Assembly (NCBI RefSeq): GCF_019049245.1 | Contig: NZ_JAGMUK010000082.1 | Coordinates: 51,703 to 115,702, forward strand | Reading direction: 5' to 3' | Length of the DNA stretch: 64,000 nt | DNA from: Streptomyces sp. AC555_RSS877 | GTDB taxonomy: Bacteria; Actinomycetota; Actinomycetes; Streptomycetales; Streptomycetaceae | Shown: positions 39,870 through 48,864 of the stretch, one piece after another | How the letters are laid out: every line of letters begins with the position of its first letter | Position numbering within the stretch: position 1 is the first letter of the stretch | Translations under genes and position numbers: made by a program | Notes under the pieces: model-generated | Database searches by the model: none | Told to the model about the DNA's origin: nothing | What the model saw: only the letters and a program-made list of their open reading frames with translations

Positions 39870-39925
39870 TGCGGCGAGAGTGCGTGTCGGGCGTCGCGAC
39901 GGGGCGAACGTTGTCTGTTGGGGCG

Positions 39926-40399
39926 CTAGCGTGCCGTCAGTCGCCGGTCGAGCGAGGTGACGGCTTCCCGGAAGGCCCGCCCGAGGCCCCCGCGCACGAA
40001 GGTCAGAGCCAGCCGGAACGCCGCCGGCCCGTCCGCGGCGAAGGTCCACTGCACGCGGGTGCCGGCGCCCGCCGGGACGAGCCGCCACTCCTCGACCAGC
40101 GCGCGAGCGCCGGGCGCGTTGGTCTCGTCGACGCGGTAGGCGTACACCTCGGCCTCCTTGGCGACGAGGACCGTCTCCAGGAAGCGCGTCCCGCCCTTGA
40201 GCCGGATCTCGCGCCGGGTCCCGTCGTCGCAAGGCCGAGCCAGCGTCACCGCCCCGAACCAGTCGGCCCAGCCGGGCACGTCCTCGGCGAGTGCGCGGAA
40301 GACCGTCACCGGGGGAGCGGAGATCTCCCGCGCGAAGACCAGCCGTACAGGGGCGGTCTCGACGAACTCGATCCCCACCGGGCGCAGCTGACGGGCCAT
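39926..40399 (-). CDS. SRPBCC/START-like polyketide cyclase-type protein
   Basis: A 157-residue lipid- or ligand-binding helix-grip protein. It shows VRLVFAREISAPPVTVFRALAEDVPGWADWFGAVTLARP at the front, a typical SRPBCC opening with the long strand and two short helices, then EWRLVPAGAGTRVQWTFAADGP and a C-terminal helix GLGRAFREAVTSLDRRL that would close the pocket. Such proteins carry hydrophobic ligands or act as Bet v 1-like enzymes. It is upstream on the same strand as nothing in its operon. A TetR-like palindrome overlaps its promoter region. Confidence 0.83.
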   Translation of the reverse strand: MARQLRPVGIEFVETAPVRLVFAREISAPPVTVFRALAEDVPGWADWFGAVTLARPCDDGTRREIRLKGGTRFLETVLVAKEAEVYAYRVDETNAPGARALVEEWRLVPAGAGTRVQWTFAADGPAAFRLALTFVRGGLGRAFREAVTSLDRRLTAR

Positions 40400-40451
40400 G
40401 GGCGGAACCCCCTTGGGGGAGGCGGGCGTTGACCGGGCAGCGTCACCCTAG

Positions 40452-40462
40452 CTGACGGTCAG
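40452..40462. promoter_or_regulatory. CTGAC-G-GTCAG palindrome before the SRPBCC gene
   Basis: On the minus strand CTGACCGTCAG is followed directly by CTAGGGT, a -10-like TAGGGT box. The palindrome would lie in the promoter spacer of the SRPBCC gene at 40399, and its edge touches the DeoR stop codon. The CTGACCGTCAG form is common for TetR-family operators. No matching regulator is adjacent. Confidence 0.45.
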
Positions 40463-41293
40463 TCACTCGTCTGCACCCTCGCCGGGCTCGCCCGCCACGA
40501 CCAGCCGCCGCAGATGCTCCGCGATCTCCGCGCGCGCCTCGCCGGGCATCCCGGCATCCGTCACCAGCGTGTCGACCTGTTCCAGCGCGGCGAACGAACT
40601 CAGGCCCACCGTCCCCCACTTGGTGTGGTCGGCGACCACCACGACCCGCCGCGCCGACTGCACCAGGCGCCGGTTGGTCTCGGCCTCGGCGAGATTCGGC
40701 GTCGACAGGCCGGCCTCGAGCGATATCCCGTGCACACCCAGGAACAGCAGATCGAAGTGGAGCGCCGCGATCGCCTGGTCCGCCACCGGCCCCACCAGCG
40801 AGTCGGACGGGGTGCGCACCCCACCGGTCAGCACGACCGTGGCCGCACCCTGCCGGGGCCCCGAGGTGCGCTGCGCCACATGGAAGACGTCGGCCACCCG
40901 CACCGAGTTGGTGACGACGGTCAGGTCCGGCACGTCGACCAGCCGGTGCGCCAGCGCGAACGTCGTCGTACCGCCCGACAGCGCGATCGCGCTGCCCGCC
41001 ACGACCAGCTCCGCAGCGGCCCGCGCGATGTCCTCCTTGGCGGTCAGCTCCAGACCCGACTTCGCCTCGAAGCCCGGCTCGTGCGTGCTCGCCTCGACCA
41101 CCGGGACCGCGCCGCCGTGCACCTTCTCCAGCACACCCTGGCGGGCCAGCGCGTCGAGGTCACGCCGTACGGTCATGTCCGACACGCCGAGCTTGCGGGT
41201 CAGCTCGTTGACACGGACGCCGCCGCGGCGGCGCACCTCGTCCAGGATCAGGGCACGTCGCTGCTCCGCGAGGAGGTTCGTATTCTCGCTCAC
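40463..41293 (-). CDS. DeoR/GlpR-family sugar regulator
   Basis: A 276-residue repressor. The helix-turn-helix is GGVRVNELTRKLGVSDMTVRRDLDALARQGVLEKVHGGAV (about 24-63). The sensor domain has AIALSGGTTTFALAHRL, LTVVTNSVRVADVF, LTGGVRTPSDSLVGPVADQAI and VVVVADHTKWGTVGLSSF. It is distinct from the AgaR-type protein at 25530 and is more like the GlpR/FruR branch. The GTG start is at 41293. There is no sugar gene next to it, so its targets are probably elsewhere. Confidence 0.92.
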   Translation of the reverse strand: MSENTNLLAEQRRALILDEVRRRGGVRVNELTRKLGVSDMTVRRDLDALARQGVLEKVHGGAVPVVEASTHEPGFEAKSGLELTAKEDIARAAAELVVAGSAIALSGGTTTFALAHRLVDVPDLTVVTNSVRVADVFHVAQRTSGPRQGAATVVLTGGVRTPSDSLVGPVADQAIAALHFDLLFLGVHGISLEAGLSTPNLAEAETNRRLVQSARRVVVVADHTKWGTVGLSSFAALEQVDTLVTDAGMPGEARAEIAEHLRRLVVAGEPGEGADE

Positions 41294-41584
41294 GTACGCT
41301 CCGGTCCTTTCGCCTCAACCCGTCCGACCCGCCCTGCGCACCGCCTGTGACAAGGACATTTTGCCGGGCCCTGGTACGCGGACGTCCCATCCTCGCACGC
41401 GCCGGTGCGGGTCGCGCCACCGACCGTCCCGACGCGCGCATGCCGCCCGGGTGACATCCATGCCACCGACTGTCACACGGATCGGGGAGATTCCGTGACG
41501 AGAGGTGTGCGGCACACGCCGAACGGCGATCCTTATGCCCGCACAAACAGATGCCGACAGCGCGTCACGGGGGAAGTGCGAACA

Positions 41585-43933
41585 GTGGAACCTGCGCAGG
41601 AACACGCCTCGACCGCCGGGGCCGACGGCTCCGCCACCAGGCCCGACGAATCCGGAACCGCCCTGGAACTCCTCGTCCACGGAGTCGGCGGGACCACACC
41701 CGAGAACATGCTCGACGATCCGCGCACGGTCCGGATCACCGGAGACGACACGGCGGCCGTCTTCCGGCGCGCCGAGGACGCCGACGCCGAGTCACGACCG
41801 CACGACCACCGAGGCCGGCCGGTGCCCGAGGCGTACGTCTGGTGCAACCTCACCTCCGGCAACGGCACCCGCGCCCTGTGGCTGTTGCTGCTGCCGTTCA
41901 TGGTCGTCAACCTCGCCCACTGGATGCGCCCCACCGCACGCGGCCGCAGACGGACGGTGCGTCTCTATGGACTGCTGGTGCGGCTCGCGGGCCTGACCCT
42001 GACCGTGCTCCTCGTCGCCGCCGTCTGCGAGGTCGCCCTCGACCTCGCGGCCTGGCAGTGCGCGGGCACGCGCGCGTGTGCCGAGCGGCACTCCTGGCTC
42101 GGCTTCCTGTCGCCCACCGTCTCGGACGGCGGCTGGTGGAGCAGGCCCGGCCGCCGCCTCGCCCTCGCGGCACTGGTCCCGGCCGCGCTCACCTGGCTGC
42201 TGTGGTACCTGTCGCACCGCACGTGGAGTGCGTACGAGTCCCAGCAGCCGATGTCCCGCACGCCCGAACCCGACGAGGAGACCGGCCGTACAGCGCTCGG
42301 CCGCCCCGGCTTCTGGTACGGACGCCGCCTGGTGGCCCGGCTGCGTGCCGCCCACACCGCGGCCGGACTGCTGACCGTCGCCGCCGCCGTCGGCACGGCC
42401 GCGGCACGGTTCGACCACCGGCCCGGCGGTCCCGCGCCGCTCGACGCACTGGGCCGGCTCCTCGAAGGTGCGCTCGTCGCCGCCGCGGTGGGCGTGGTGT
42501 GGGTGGTCTGCCGCCGAGGCCGCAGCGAACACCGCCTCGACCAGGAGCTCGACGCCCGTCTCGTACGAGCCCTGCCGCTGACCGCCGTCCTCCTGCTCGT
42601 GCTCGCCGCGGTGTACGCCGGCTGGGAGCGCCCTGGATGGGAGTCGGCCGACCGGCTGCCGGGCGACGCGACCTTCGGCGGAATCGCCCTCCTCCAGGGC
42701 CTGCTCGTCATCGCCCTCGCGGCGGTCGCCCACGTCCTGTACCGCGCTCACCCCGACCCGCGCGCCGCGATGCGCGGGCTGGGCGGGCCCGCCGTCGCGA
42801 TGCTGGCCTGCGCACTCGGCGGGGTGATGTCCGGTGGCGTCTCCCAGCGCGTCGCCGACTGGCTGGACGGCACCGGCACGAACATCCCCGGCCCGCCGGT
42901 CCTGCTCACCTGGCAGGCGTCCGCCATCCCGCCGCTGCTCGTCGTCCTGCTGGCGCTCTGCGGCTGGCTGGCGTGGCGGACCTGGCTCCTGCGCCGGGCC
43001 GAACTGACCACCGTGGAACGGGACTACCCGGGCGAACCCAAGGACACCACCCGCACCCGACGCATAGCGCGGATCCGCGCGGCGGCCACGCTCACCGACC
43101 GCGGGCCCCTGCTCGTCGCGGTCACCTCCACCACGACCCTCCTGCTCGGCGCCGGGGCCCTGGTCGGCGCGATGACCACCGACCGGGCACCCGCCGAGGC
43201 CGCACGGCGGACGCACGCCTTCGTCGAGGGGGCCGCAGAGACCGCACAGGCACTGGGCTCCTGGCTGATCGGACTCGGCTTCATCCTGTTCGTCACCTGG
43301 GGCCGACGCGCCTACAAGGACGCCTCCGCGCGCCGCACCATCGGCATCCTCTGGGACGTCGGAACCTTCTGGCCCCGCGCCGCCCACCCCTTCGCCCCGC
43401 CCTGCTACGCCGAACGCGCGGTGCCCGACCTGACCTGGCGCATGGCCACCTGGACCCAGTCCACCGGCGGCAGGCTCGTCCTGTCCGGACACTCACAGGG
43501 CAGCGTGCTCGCCGCCGCGGCCGCCTGGCAGCTCAAGCCGTCCGTCCGCAAACGAGTCGCGCTGCTGACGTACGGCTCCCCGCTGGAACGCCTCTACGGC
43601 CGCTGGTTCCCGGCCCACTTCGGCCCCGCCGCGCTCAGCGCGCTGCACCACGACGTCGACTGCTGGCGCAACCTGCACCGGCCCACCGACCCGATCGGCG
43701 GCCCGGTCCGGCTGGCCGGCGCATGCGGCCCCGAGGTCGACCGCGAAGCGCTCAAGGACCCGCTGGCCTACGGCCGTACCGACGAACACCCTCTGCCCGC
43801 GCCGATCCTCGGTCACTCCGACTACCAGGCCGACCCGGCGTTCGCGGAGGAACGGGAACGGCTGCTGGCCCGGCTGCGGCCGGACGTACCGGCGCAGCGG
43901 CCTCAGGAGGACTCGGGCAGGTCCTCCGCGTAG
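41585..43933 (+). CDS. Multi-pass membrane protein with a C-terminal serine-hydrolase (lipase-like) domain
   Basis: About 782 residues. The N-terminus has ALELLVHGVGGTTPENMLDDP, which resembles a first alpha/beta-hydrolase segment. The middle contains about ten hydrophobic segments (for example LWLLLLPFMVVNLAHWM, LALAALVPAALTWLLWYL, ALPLTAVLLLVLAAVYAG, LVAVTSTTTLLLGAGALVGAM). The end carries the nucleophile elbow GRLVLSGHSQGSVLAAAAAWQL, then LLTYGSPLERLYGRWFP. So a split hydrolase fold seems to be separated by membrane helices. GGGGGAAG precedes the GTG at 41585. The last 31 bases overlap the convergent AAA+ gene. Function is unknown. Confidence 0.78.
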   Translation: MEPAQEHASTAGADGSATRPDESGTALELLVHGVGGTTPENMLDDPRTVRITGDDTAAVFRRAEDADAESRPHDHRGRPVPEAYVWCNLTSGNGTRALWLLLLPFMVVNLAHWMRPTARGRRRTVRLYGLLVRLAGLTLTVLLVAAVCEVALDLAAWQCAGTRACAERHSWLGFLSPTVSDGGWWSRPGRRLALAALVPAALTWLLWYLSHRTWSAYESQQPMSRTPEPDEETGRTALGRPGFWYGRRLVARLRAAHTAAGLLTVAAAVGTAAARFDHRPGGPAPLDALGRLLEGALVAAAVGVVWVVCRRGRSEHRLDQELDARLVRALPLTAVLLLVLAAVYAGWERPGWESADRLPGDATFGGIALLQGLLVIALAAVAHVLYRAHPDPRAAMRGLGGPAVAMLACALGGVMSGGVSQRVADWLDGTGTNIPGPPVLLTWQASAIPPLLVVLLALCGWLAWRTWLLRRAELTTVERDYPGEPKDTTRTRRIARIRAAATLTDRGPLLVAVTSTTTLLLGAGALVGAMTTDRAPAEAARRTHAFVEGAAETAQALGSWLIGLGFILFVTWGRRAYKDASARRTIGILWDVGTFWPRAAHPFAPPCYAERAVPDLTWRMATWTQSTGGRLVLSGHSQGSVLAAAAAWQLKPSVRKRVALLTYGSPLERLYGRWFPAHFGPAALSALHHDVDCWRNLHRPTDPIGGPVRLAGACGPEVDREALKDPLAYGRTDEHPLPAPILGHSDYQADPAFAEERERLLARLRPDVPAQRPQEDSGRSSA

Positions 43934-46341
43934 AGCAGCGTCAGGTCGTCCTTGTCCGGGTCGGCGACCTGGGCGACCCGGCTCGCGTGCCGCTCGACCA
44001 TCGCCTCGAAGGTCTGGCGGGCGGTACGGCCGTTGCCGAAGGCCGGTCCCTTGGGGAGCGTCGTGAAGTACGCCAGCAGGGCCTGAGAGGCGCCCGGCGC
44101 GAGCCGGTACTCGTGCTCCTCGGCCTGCTGGTCGACGATCCGCAGCAGTTCCTCTGGGTTGTAGTCGCTGAAGGTGATGGTCCGTGAGAAGCGGGACGCC
44201 ACACCGGGGTTGACCGAAAGGAACCGCTCCATCTCGGCCGTGTAGCCCGCGACGATCACCACGACCGCGTCCCGGTGGTCCTCCATCAGCTTCACCAGCG
44301 TGTCGATGGCCTCCTTGCCGAAGTCCCGGCCCGAGTCCTCCGGCGACAGCGCGTACGCCTCGTCGATGAACAGCACACCGCCGCGCGCCTTGTCGAAGGC
44401 CTCCTGGGTGCGGATCGCCGTGGATCCGATGTGCTCGCCGACCAGGTCGACGCGGGACACCTCCACGAGGTGCCCCTTCTCCAGCACGCCGAGGGAGGCG
44501 AGGATCTCGCCGTAGAGACGGGCGACCGTCGTCTTTCCGGTGCCCGGGGAGCCCGTGAAGACCAGGTGGCGCTTGACCGACGCCGCCTTCAGGCCCGCCT
44601 CCTGCCGGCGCCGGCCCACCTCGATCATGTCCGTGAGTGCCCGGACCTCGCGCTTGACGCTGTCCAGGCCCACCAGCGCGTCCAGTTCACCGAGCACGGC
44701 CTTCGAGCTCCGCACCGGCTTCTCCGGCTCCGCGCCGGTCACCAGCGGCTCCTGCTCGGTGGCGCGCTGCCCGGGGATCGCCCCCAGCAGGCCGGGCGAC
44801 TGGGCCACCGTCTGTACGGCGGTCTCGGCCGCCGTCGGCTGCCGCGGGGCGCCGCTCTCGTCGCTGGTGCAGTCCTCGACCACGGGGCCCGCACCCGGTC
44901 CCGCGTCCGGGCCGGCGTCCGCGAACTCGTAGCCGCCGCGCGCGCACCGCTCCGTGCGGCACTTCTTCAGCGTCGTACGGCTGCCGTCGATCACATGGAA
45001 GCCGTAGCCTCCGCTGCCTGTGACCCGGCAGTTCAGGAAGCTGCCCCGGCCGCCTGCGGAGACGTAGAAGCCCGCTTCGGCGGGGGAGTCGACCGTGCAG
45101 CGTTCTATCGTGGGGTCGGCGCCCTTGGTGACGATCACGCCGGTCTGGGTGCCGTCCACCGTGCAGTTGTTGAGGGTGCCGCCGCTTCCGTGGTCTCGGA
45201 ACCAGGCACCCGTCGCCGCGTCGCGGATGCGGCAGTCGTCGAGCTGCGCGGTGGCGCCGTCGCTCACCGACACGGCCGTGTTGCGCACTTGCCAGAGGTC
45301 GCTGTCGACGACGTCCGCGCGTGAGCCGCGGTCGAGGACGAACAGGGCGTCGGGCACGTCGTGCACCCGGCAGGAGTCGAGGACCGCGGTGGCGCCGTCG
45401 CTGACCCAGACGGCGGGGTAGTCGCCCGTGCTGTCGAAGATCTCGCACTGGTTGGCGTCCACGCGCGTGCCCGGATCCCACACCGACAGCCCGTTGCGGC
45501 CGAACTGACGCACCGTCGTCCGGGTCAGTGTCAGCACCGAACGCGAGCGCAGATCGACCGCGTTCTCCGGGATGTCGTGGATACGGCAGTCGGCCAGCGT
45601 CAGCACCGCGTCCGTGTCGAGCGTGACGCCGTCCGCCGTGGTGCGGTGCACGTCGCAGTCGGTGAGGTGTGCGGTGGCCCGGCCGGTGACCTGGACGCCG
45701 CTGCCCCGGACCTCGTAGACCTCGCAACCCACCGCTTCCAGCGCGGAGTTCTCGCCCGTCACCGACAGGCCGACGCCCGACGTGTGGTGCACCCGGCAGC
45801 GGTCCAGCCGGGGGTGCCCGCCGCCGCGGACCGCGACGCCCGCCTGGCCGGCCGCGACGACCTCGCACTCCTCGAAGACCCCGCCCCCGCCGTCGACCAC
45901 GGCGATGCCGATGCCGGCCGGGTTGTCGACGGTGCAGCGCCGCACGGTCGGCCGCGCGCCGCCGCGCACCTCGATACCTGCCGCGGACCGCGTCACGATC
46001 CGGATGTCCGTGAGTTCCGGCGTGCCCTCCTCGACCAGCAGAGCGGGTGCTGCGGCGTCCTGGCCCTCCACGTGCAGGTCCTGCACCACGGCCGAGGCGC
46101 GCACGGTCAGCGGCACCCCGTCCAGGGGCGCGATGCGCACCGAGCCGGGGGAGCCTTCGGGGCCGCGCAGGGTCACCGCCCGCTGCACGACGAGGTTCTC
46201 CCGGTAGGTCCCGGGGGCGACGGTGAGGACATCGCCTTCGGCCGCGGCCTCCAGGGCGGCGGCGAGCGATGCGTACTCACCCGTGCGGCGCCGCCAACGC
46301 GATGTGCCGGTGTGCGTCACCTGGACCGTGCCCTGTGCCAT
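43903..46341 (-). CDS. Right-handed beta-helix protein fused to a CbxX/EccA-type AAA+ ATPase
   Basis: About 812 residues. The N-terminal 520 or so residues are repeated beta-helix coils of about 22-24 residues with Cys/Val/Asp ladders (for example CEVVAAGQAGVAVRGGGHPRLDRCRVHHTSGVGLSV), starting with a pectate-lyase-3-like TGEYASLAAALEAAAEGDVLTVAPGTYRENLVV. A linker follows, then one AAA+ domain: Walker A FTGSPGTGKTT, Walker B GGVLFIDEAYAL, sensor VVIVAGY and the arginine region GVASRFSRTITF. The CbxX/CfxQ group includes EccA of type VII secretion and SpoVK. No catalytic pectinase residues are evident. ATG 46341 is chosen over 46404 because homology begins there. The combination is unusual. 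Confidence 0.88.
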   Translation of the reverse strand: MAQGTVQVTHTGTSRWRRRTGEYASLAAALEAAAEGDVLTVAPGTYRENLVVQRAVTLRGPEGSPGSVRIAPLDGVPLTVRASAVVQDLHVEGQDAAAPALLVEEGTPELTDIRIVTRSAAGIEVRGGARPTVRRCTVDNPAGIGIAVVDGGGGVFEECEVVAAGQAGVAVRGGGHPRLDRCRVHHTSGVGLSVTGENSALEAVGCEVYEVRGSGVQVTGRATAHLTDCDVHRTTADGVTLDTDAVLTLADCRIHDIPENAVDLRSRSVLTLTRTTVRQFGRNGLSVWDPGTRVDANQCEIFDSTGDYPAVWVSDGATAVLDSCRVHDVPDALFVLDRGSRADVVDSDLWQVRNTAVSVSDGATAQLDDCRIRDAATGAWFRDHGSGGTLNNCTVDGTQTGVIVTKGADPTIERCTVDSPAEAGFYVSAGGRGSFLNCRVTGSGGYGFHVIDGSRTTLKKCRTERCARGGYEFADAGPDAGPGAGPVVEDCTSDESGAPRQPTAAETAVQTVAQSPGLLGAIPGQRATEQEPLVTGAEPEKPVRSSKAVLGELDALVGLDSVKREVRALTDMIEVGRRRQEAGLKAASVKRHLVFTGSPGTGKTTVARLYGEILASLGVLEKGHLVEVSRVDLVGEHIGSTAIRTQEAFDKARGGVLFIDEAYALSPEDSGRDFGKEAIDTLVKLMEDHRDAVVVIVAGYTAEMERFLSVNPGVASRFSRTITFSDYNPEELLRIVDQQAEEHEYRLAPGASQALLAYFTTLPKGPAFGNGRTARQTFEAMVERHASRVAQVADPDKDDLTLLYAEDLPESS

Positions 46342-46449
46342 GGCGTTGCTGTGCCCCCACCTCGTGGTACGCGGGTTGATGCCGAATACGTTCGGCCGGT
46401 CCACCGTAGCGTGCGCGCAGGCGGTGGGTTGACCAGAGCCGGAAGGCTG

Positions 46450-47055
46450 TCAGCTGCCGGTGCCGGTCCTGCCCCAGTCCGGGCCCGCCCGCTCCCAGGC
46501 CTGGTCCCAACGGGCGTACCGGCGGCGGACCATGCGCCACACCATGAGCCGTCTGCCCGCCTCGACGAGGCCCGTGGTGAGCAGGGCCGCACCGACACCG
46601 GCGAGGACGGCGTGCGTGGCCGCCGTGGCGGAGTCGAGAGGTCGGGGGGCGATGCGGCCGTGCTCGTCCGTCCACAGCGTGAAGTGGTCGCCGCGGTGCG
46701 GTGTCCGGAGGGCGGCTATCACCGTGCCGTGGTGCGCGGTGCCGTCCGGAGCGGTCCAGTCGGCCTCGACCCGGCTGCGCAGATCCCGGCCGGAGGAGGT
46801 CTCCGGGTCGGCCTCCAGAGCGGAGCGGTCCAGTTTGCGGACCACGGTGGCGGTCACCAGGTGACGCGATTCGCGCTGCTCCCGCACGGACCGCTGTAAC
46901 GCGTCCTGGGCGACGCCGCCGACGAGCGCGCCGATCACGGGGCCGACGACCAGGATCAGCAACAGGGCCACGAGGGCCGCCCATGCCTCGGCCAGATCGG
47001 TCGCGCGGCGCAGCGGGTTGTGCCGCCAGCGCCAGAGTCCGCTGATCGCTCGCAC
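46450..47055 (-). CDS. Rv1733c-like two-helix membrane protein
   Basis: A 201-residue membrane protein. The start MRAISGLWRWRHNPLRRATDLAEAW matches the opening of the Rv1733c family. Helix 1 is ALVALLLILVVGPVIGALVGG, the external loop of about 90 residues includes VRKLDRSALEADPETSSG and EADWTAPDGTAHHGTV, and helix 2 is HAVLAGVGAALLTTGLVEAGRR, followed by VWRMVRRRYARWDQAWERAGPDWG. The family is widespread and multi-copy in Streptomyces, with no known biochemical role. It has its own likely promoter and follows the AAA+ gene start by 108 bases. Confidence 0.83.
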   Translation of the reverse strand: MRAISGLWRWRHNPLRRATDLAEAWAALVALLLILVVGPVIGALVGGVAQDALQRSVREQRESRHLVTATVVRKLDRSALEADPETSSGRDLRSRVEADWTAPDGTAHHGTVIAALRTPHRGDHFTLWTDEHGRIAPRPLDSATAATHAVLAGVGAALLTTGLVEAGRRLMVWRMVRRRYARWDQAWERAGPDWGRTGTGS

Positions 47056-47252
47056 CGTCTCGCACCCCCTTCCCGCTCCGTGATAACCCCCCGGCGGAGT
47101 CGTTCACGTGCGGGCCGGGCCGAAGAGAGAGCGAAATCACCTGCGGCCGGGTCCCCTCATGAACTTCTCACGAACCCAACGCCCGGGTCCCCGGCCGGGG
47201 TTCCCATGAACCCGCGCCGAGTCGCGACCGGTCCTGCTCGGCCCGGTCCGCC

Positions 47253-48086
47253 CTACTCGAGAACGGTCACCGGATCGCCGACCCGGATCGTGCCGGGGGA
47301 GAGGGGCACCAGGTTCTGCCCGAAGACGAGCTTGCCGCCGAAGCGCCGGTGCCGGCCGAGGGTGCGCAGGGGTTCCCTGCCGCGGTCTGCGGTGCTCTGG
47401 TCGGTGGTGGTCACGACGCACCGCCCGCACATCTTGGCGACCCGGAAGGCGACGTCACCGATGGTGACGCGCGACCAGTCGTCCTCGGCCCAGGCGGCGG
47501 TGCCCGACACCACCACGTTGGGCCGGAAGCGGTTCATGGGCAGCGGGCCCTCGGCCGCGTGATCACCTTGGGCGATCAGCGAGTTCAGGGCATCGAGCGA
47601 GGCCGCCGAGGTGAGCAGCAGCGGGTAGCCGTCGGCGAACGAGACGGTCTCGCCCGGCAGCGCGAACTCCGGGTCGACGGGCCGGCACGAAGCGGGGTCG
47701 GCCATGTGGACCAGGCGCATCCGCGCACCTAGGAATGCGCTGCACCAGGCATGCGCGGCGGTGCCCTCGGCCGGGACCCCCTCGACCTTGTCGCGGAAGA
47801 CGTTCACCGGCACGGTGCCGTCCGGTCGCGGCACGGGCACGGGCACGGTCAACGCGTCCATGCCGGGCGCGGACAGACGAATGCCGCCGCCGGGCAGAAG
47901 CTCGGCGGCGGCCAGCGCGAGGCGCGGTTGCTCGCGTTGCGTGACGACCTTGCCTCCGTCGTCGACCAGTACCCAGCGTCGGTCACCGGCCAGCCCCCAG
48001 GGCTCCACGACGGCCTCCCGGGGCGCCTGGCCCCGGAACGCCTTGACCGGATGAACGTGAATCGACTGCAGCTGCGCGTTCCCCAT
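47253..48086 (-). CDS. MOSC domain protein with MOSC N-terminal beta-barrel
   Basis: A 277-residue protein of the mARC/YcbX type. The N-terminal beta-barrel domain reads LQSIHVHPVKAFRGQAPREAVVEPWGLAGDRRWVLVD, then the MOSC domain has LLLTSAASLDALN, RFRPNVVVSGTAAWAEDDW and the cysteine motif AKMCGRCVVTTTDQ, in which the conserved Cys can ligate a molybdenum cofactor. It ends GQNLVPLSPGTIRVGDPVTVLE. Relatives reduce N-hydroxylated compounds with an electron partner. No ferredoxin domain follows, unlike YcbX. The ATG at 48086 opens the N-terminal domain exactly. Confidence 0.9.
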   Translation of the reverse strand: MGNAQLQSIHVHPVKAFRGQAPREAVVEPWGLAGDRRWVLVDDGGKVVTQREQPRLALAAAELLPGGGIRLSAPGMDALTVPVPVPRPDGTVPVNVFRDKVEGVPAEGTAAHAWCSAFLGARMRLVHMADPASCRPVDPEFALPGETVSFADGYPLLLTSAASLDALNSLIAQGDHAAEGPLPMNRFRPNVVVSGTAAWAEDDWSRVTIGDVAFRVAKMCGRCVVTTTDQSTADRGREPLRTLGRHRRFGGKLVFGQNLVPLSPGTIRVGDPVTVLE

Positions 48087-48127
48087 GAGGCCATCGTGCC
48101 AGCCACCGCCGACAGCCCGGAAAGAAA

Positions 48128-48571
48128 TCAGTAGCCGCCCTGGTACTGCTGGTTGTTGTACGGGTCCTGGTAGGGGGCCGGTGCGGGGCGCGGAGCCGCC
48201 GGGCGCATCGCCTCGTACCCCGTGCCCATGCCGGGGCCGGCCGGCCGCGGCTGCTGCTGTGCCTGCGGCCCGGGGTAACCCCGTGGCGCGCCGGCCTGCT
48301 GCGGGATGTAAGCCCCGGGTGCCTGCTGCAGCGGGGCGGGCTGTTGGGCCTGCGGATAGCCGTAGGCGTGCTGGGAGGGACCCGCCGGAAGGGCGGGGAG
48401 TGCCGACGGCAGCGCGGGCAGATAGCTGCGCGGCGTGTCGTACTCGGCGGGGACCCGGATCGGAGCGATCTGCGGGGTCCCCCGCTCGGCCACGAGCCTG
48501 TCGTAGATCGGAGTGTCCGGGAAGGAGGCGGAGTAGTAGCCGCCGCCATAAGTGGAGCGGGGGGAGGTCAT
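48128..48571 (-). CDS. Pro/Gln/Tyr-rich protein (DUF6643-like)
   Basis: A 147-residue low-complexity protein. The conserved-looking head is MTSPRSTYGGGYYSASFPDTPIYDRLVAERGTPQIAPIRVP, followed by a tail rich in Pro, Gln, Tyr and Gly with AYGYPQAQQPAPLQQAPGAYIP and PYNNQQYQGGY. GGGGAGG stands two bases before the ATG, which is close but clear. The head resembles an actinobacterial family I recall as DUF6643, but that name is uncertain. The tail is probably disordered. It is 41 bases upstream of the MOSC gene on the same strand. Confidence 0.75.
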   Translation of the reverse strand: MTSPRSTYGGGYYSASFPDTPIYDRLVAERGTPQIAPIRVPAEYDTPRSYLPALPSALPALPAGPSQHAYGYPQAQQPAPLQQAPGAYIPQQAGAPRGYPGPQAQQQPRPAGPGMGTGYEAMRPAAPRPAPAPYQDPYNNQQYQGGY

Positions 48572-48864
48572 GGCACATAAGTTAAGCCCACGATGTGCTG
48601 GTTGGGGAGACCGATAAGAGGGTTGTTTTCCGTGTCGGCAGTGACGTGGGACCCCCAATGCGAGCGAACTTGGCAAAAAGGGGCGCCGTGCAAGGCGTTT
48701 CTCATGTAAATGCCGAGTTCCCGGGGGGTTACCGGCGGTTGATCATCAGCCTTCCTGTGCTGCTCATGGGAGTTCGACGCTCCGCGGAATAGGTTGACGG
48801 GGTAGGCATCCCGAGGTGACTGCCGGGGCGTATCCGGCGCGGGTGACACGAGAGGGCGGCGGAC

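Noticed and set aside
46277..47140. Minus-strand frame overlapping the Rv1733c-like gene in another frame
   Set aside because: The frame at 46450-47055 has the family opening and two membrane helices. The longer frame is Arg/Pro-rich with none.
48572..48864. Frames on both strands in the gap before the TerD gene
   Set aside because: No ribosome site or recognisable peptide. The gap is slightly AT-richer and probably holds only promoters.
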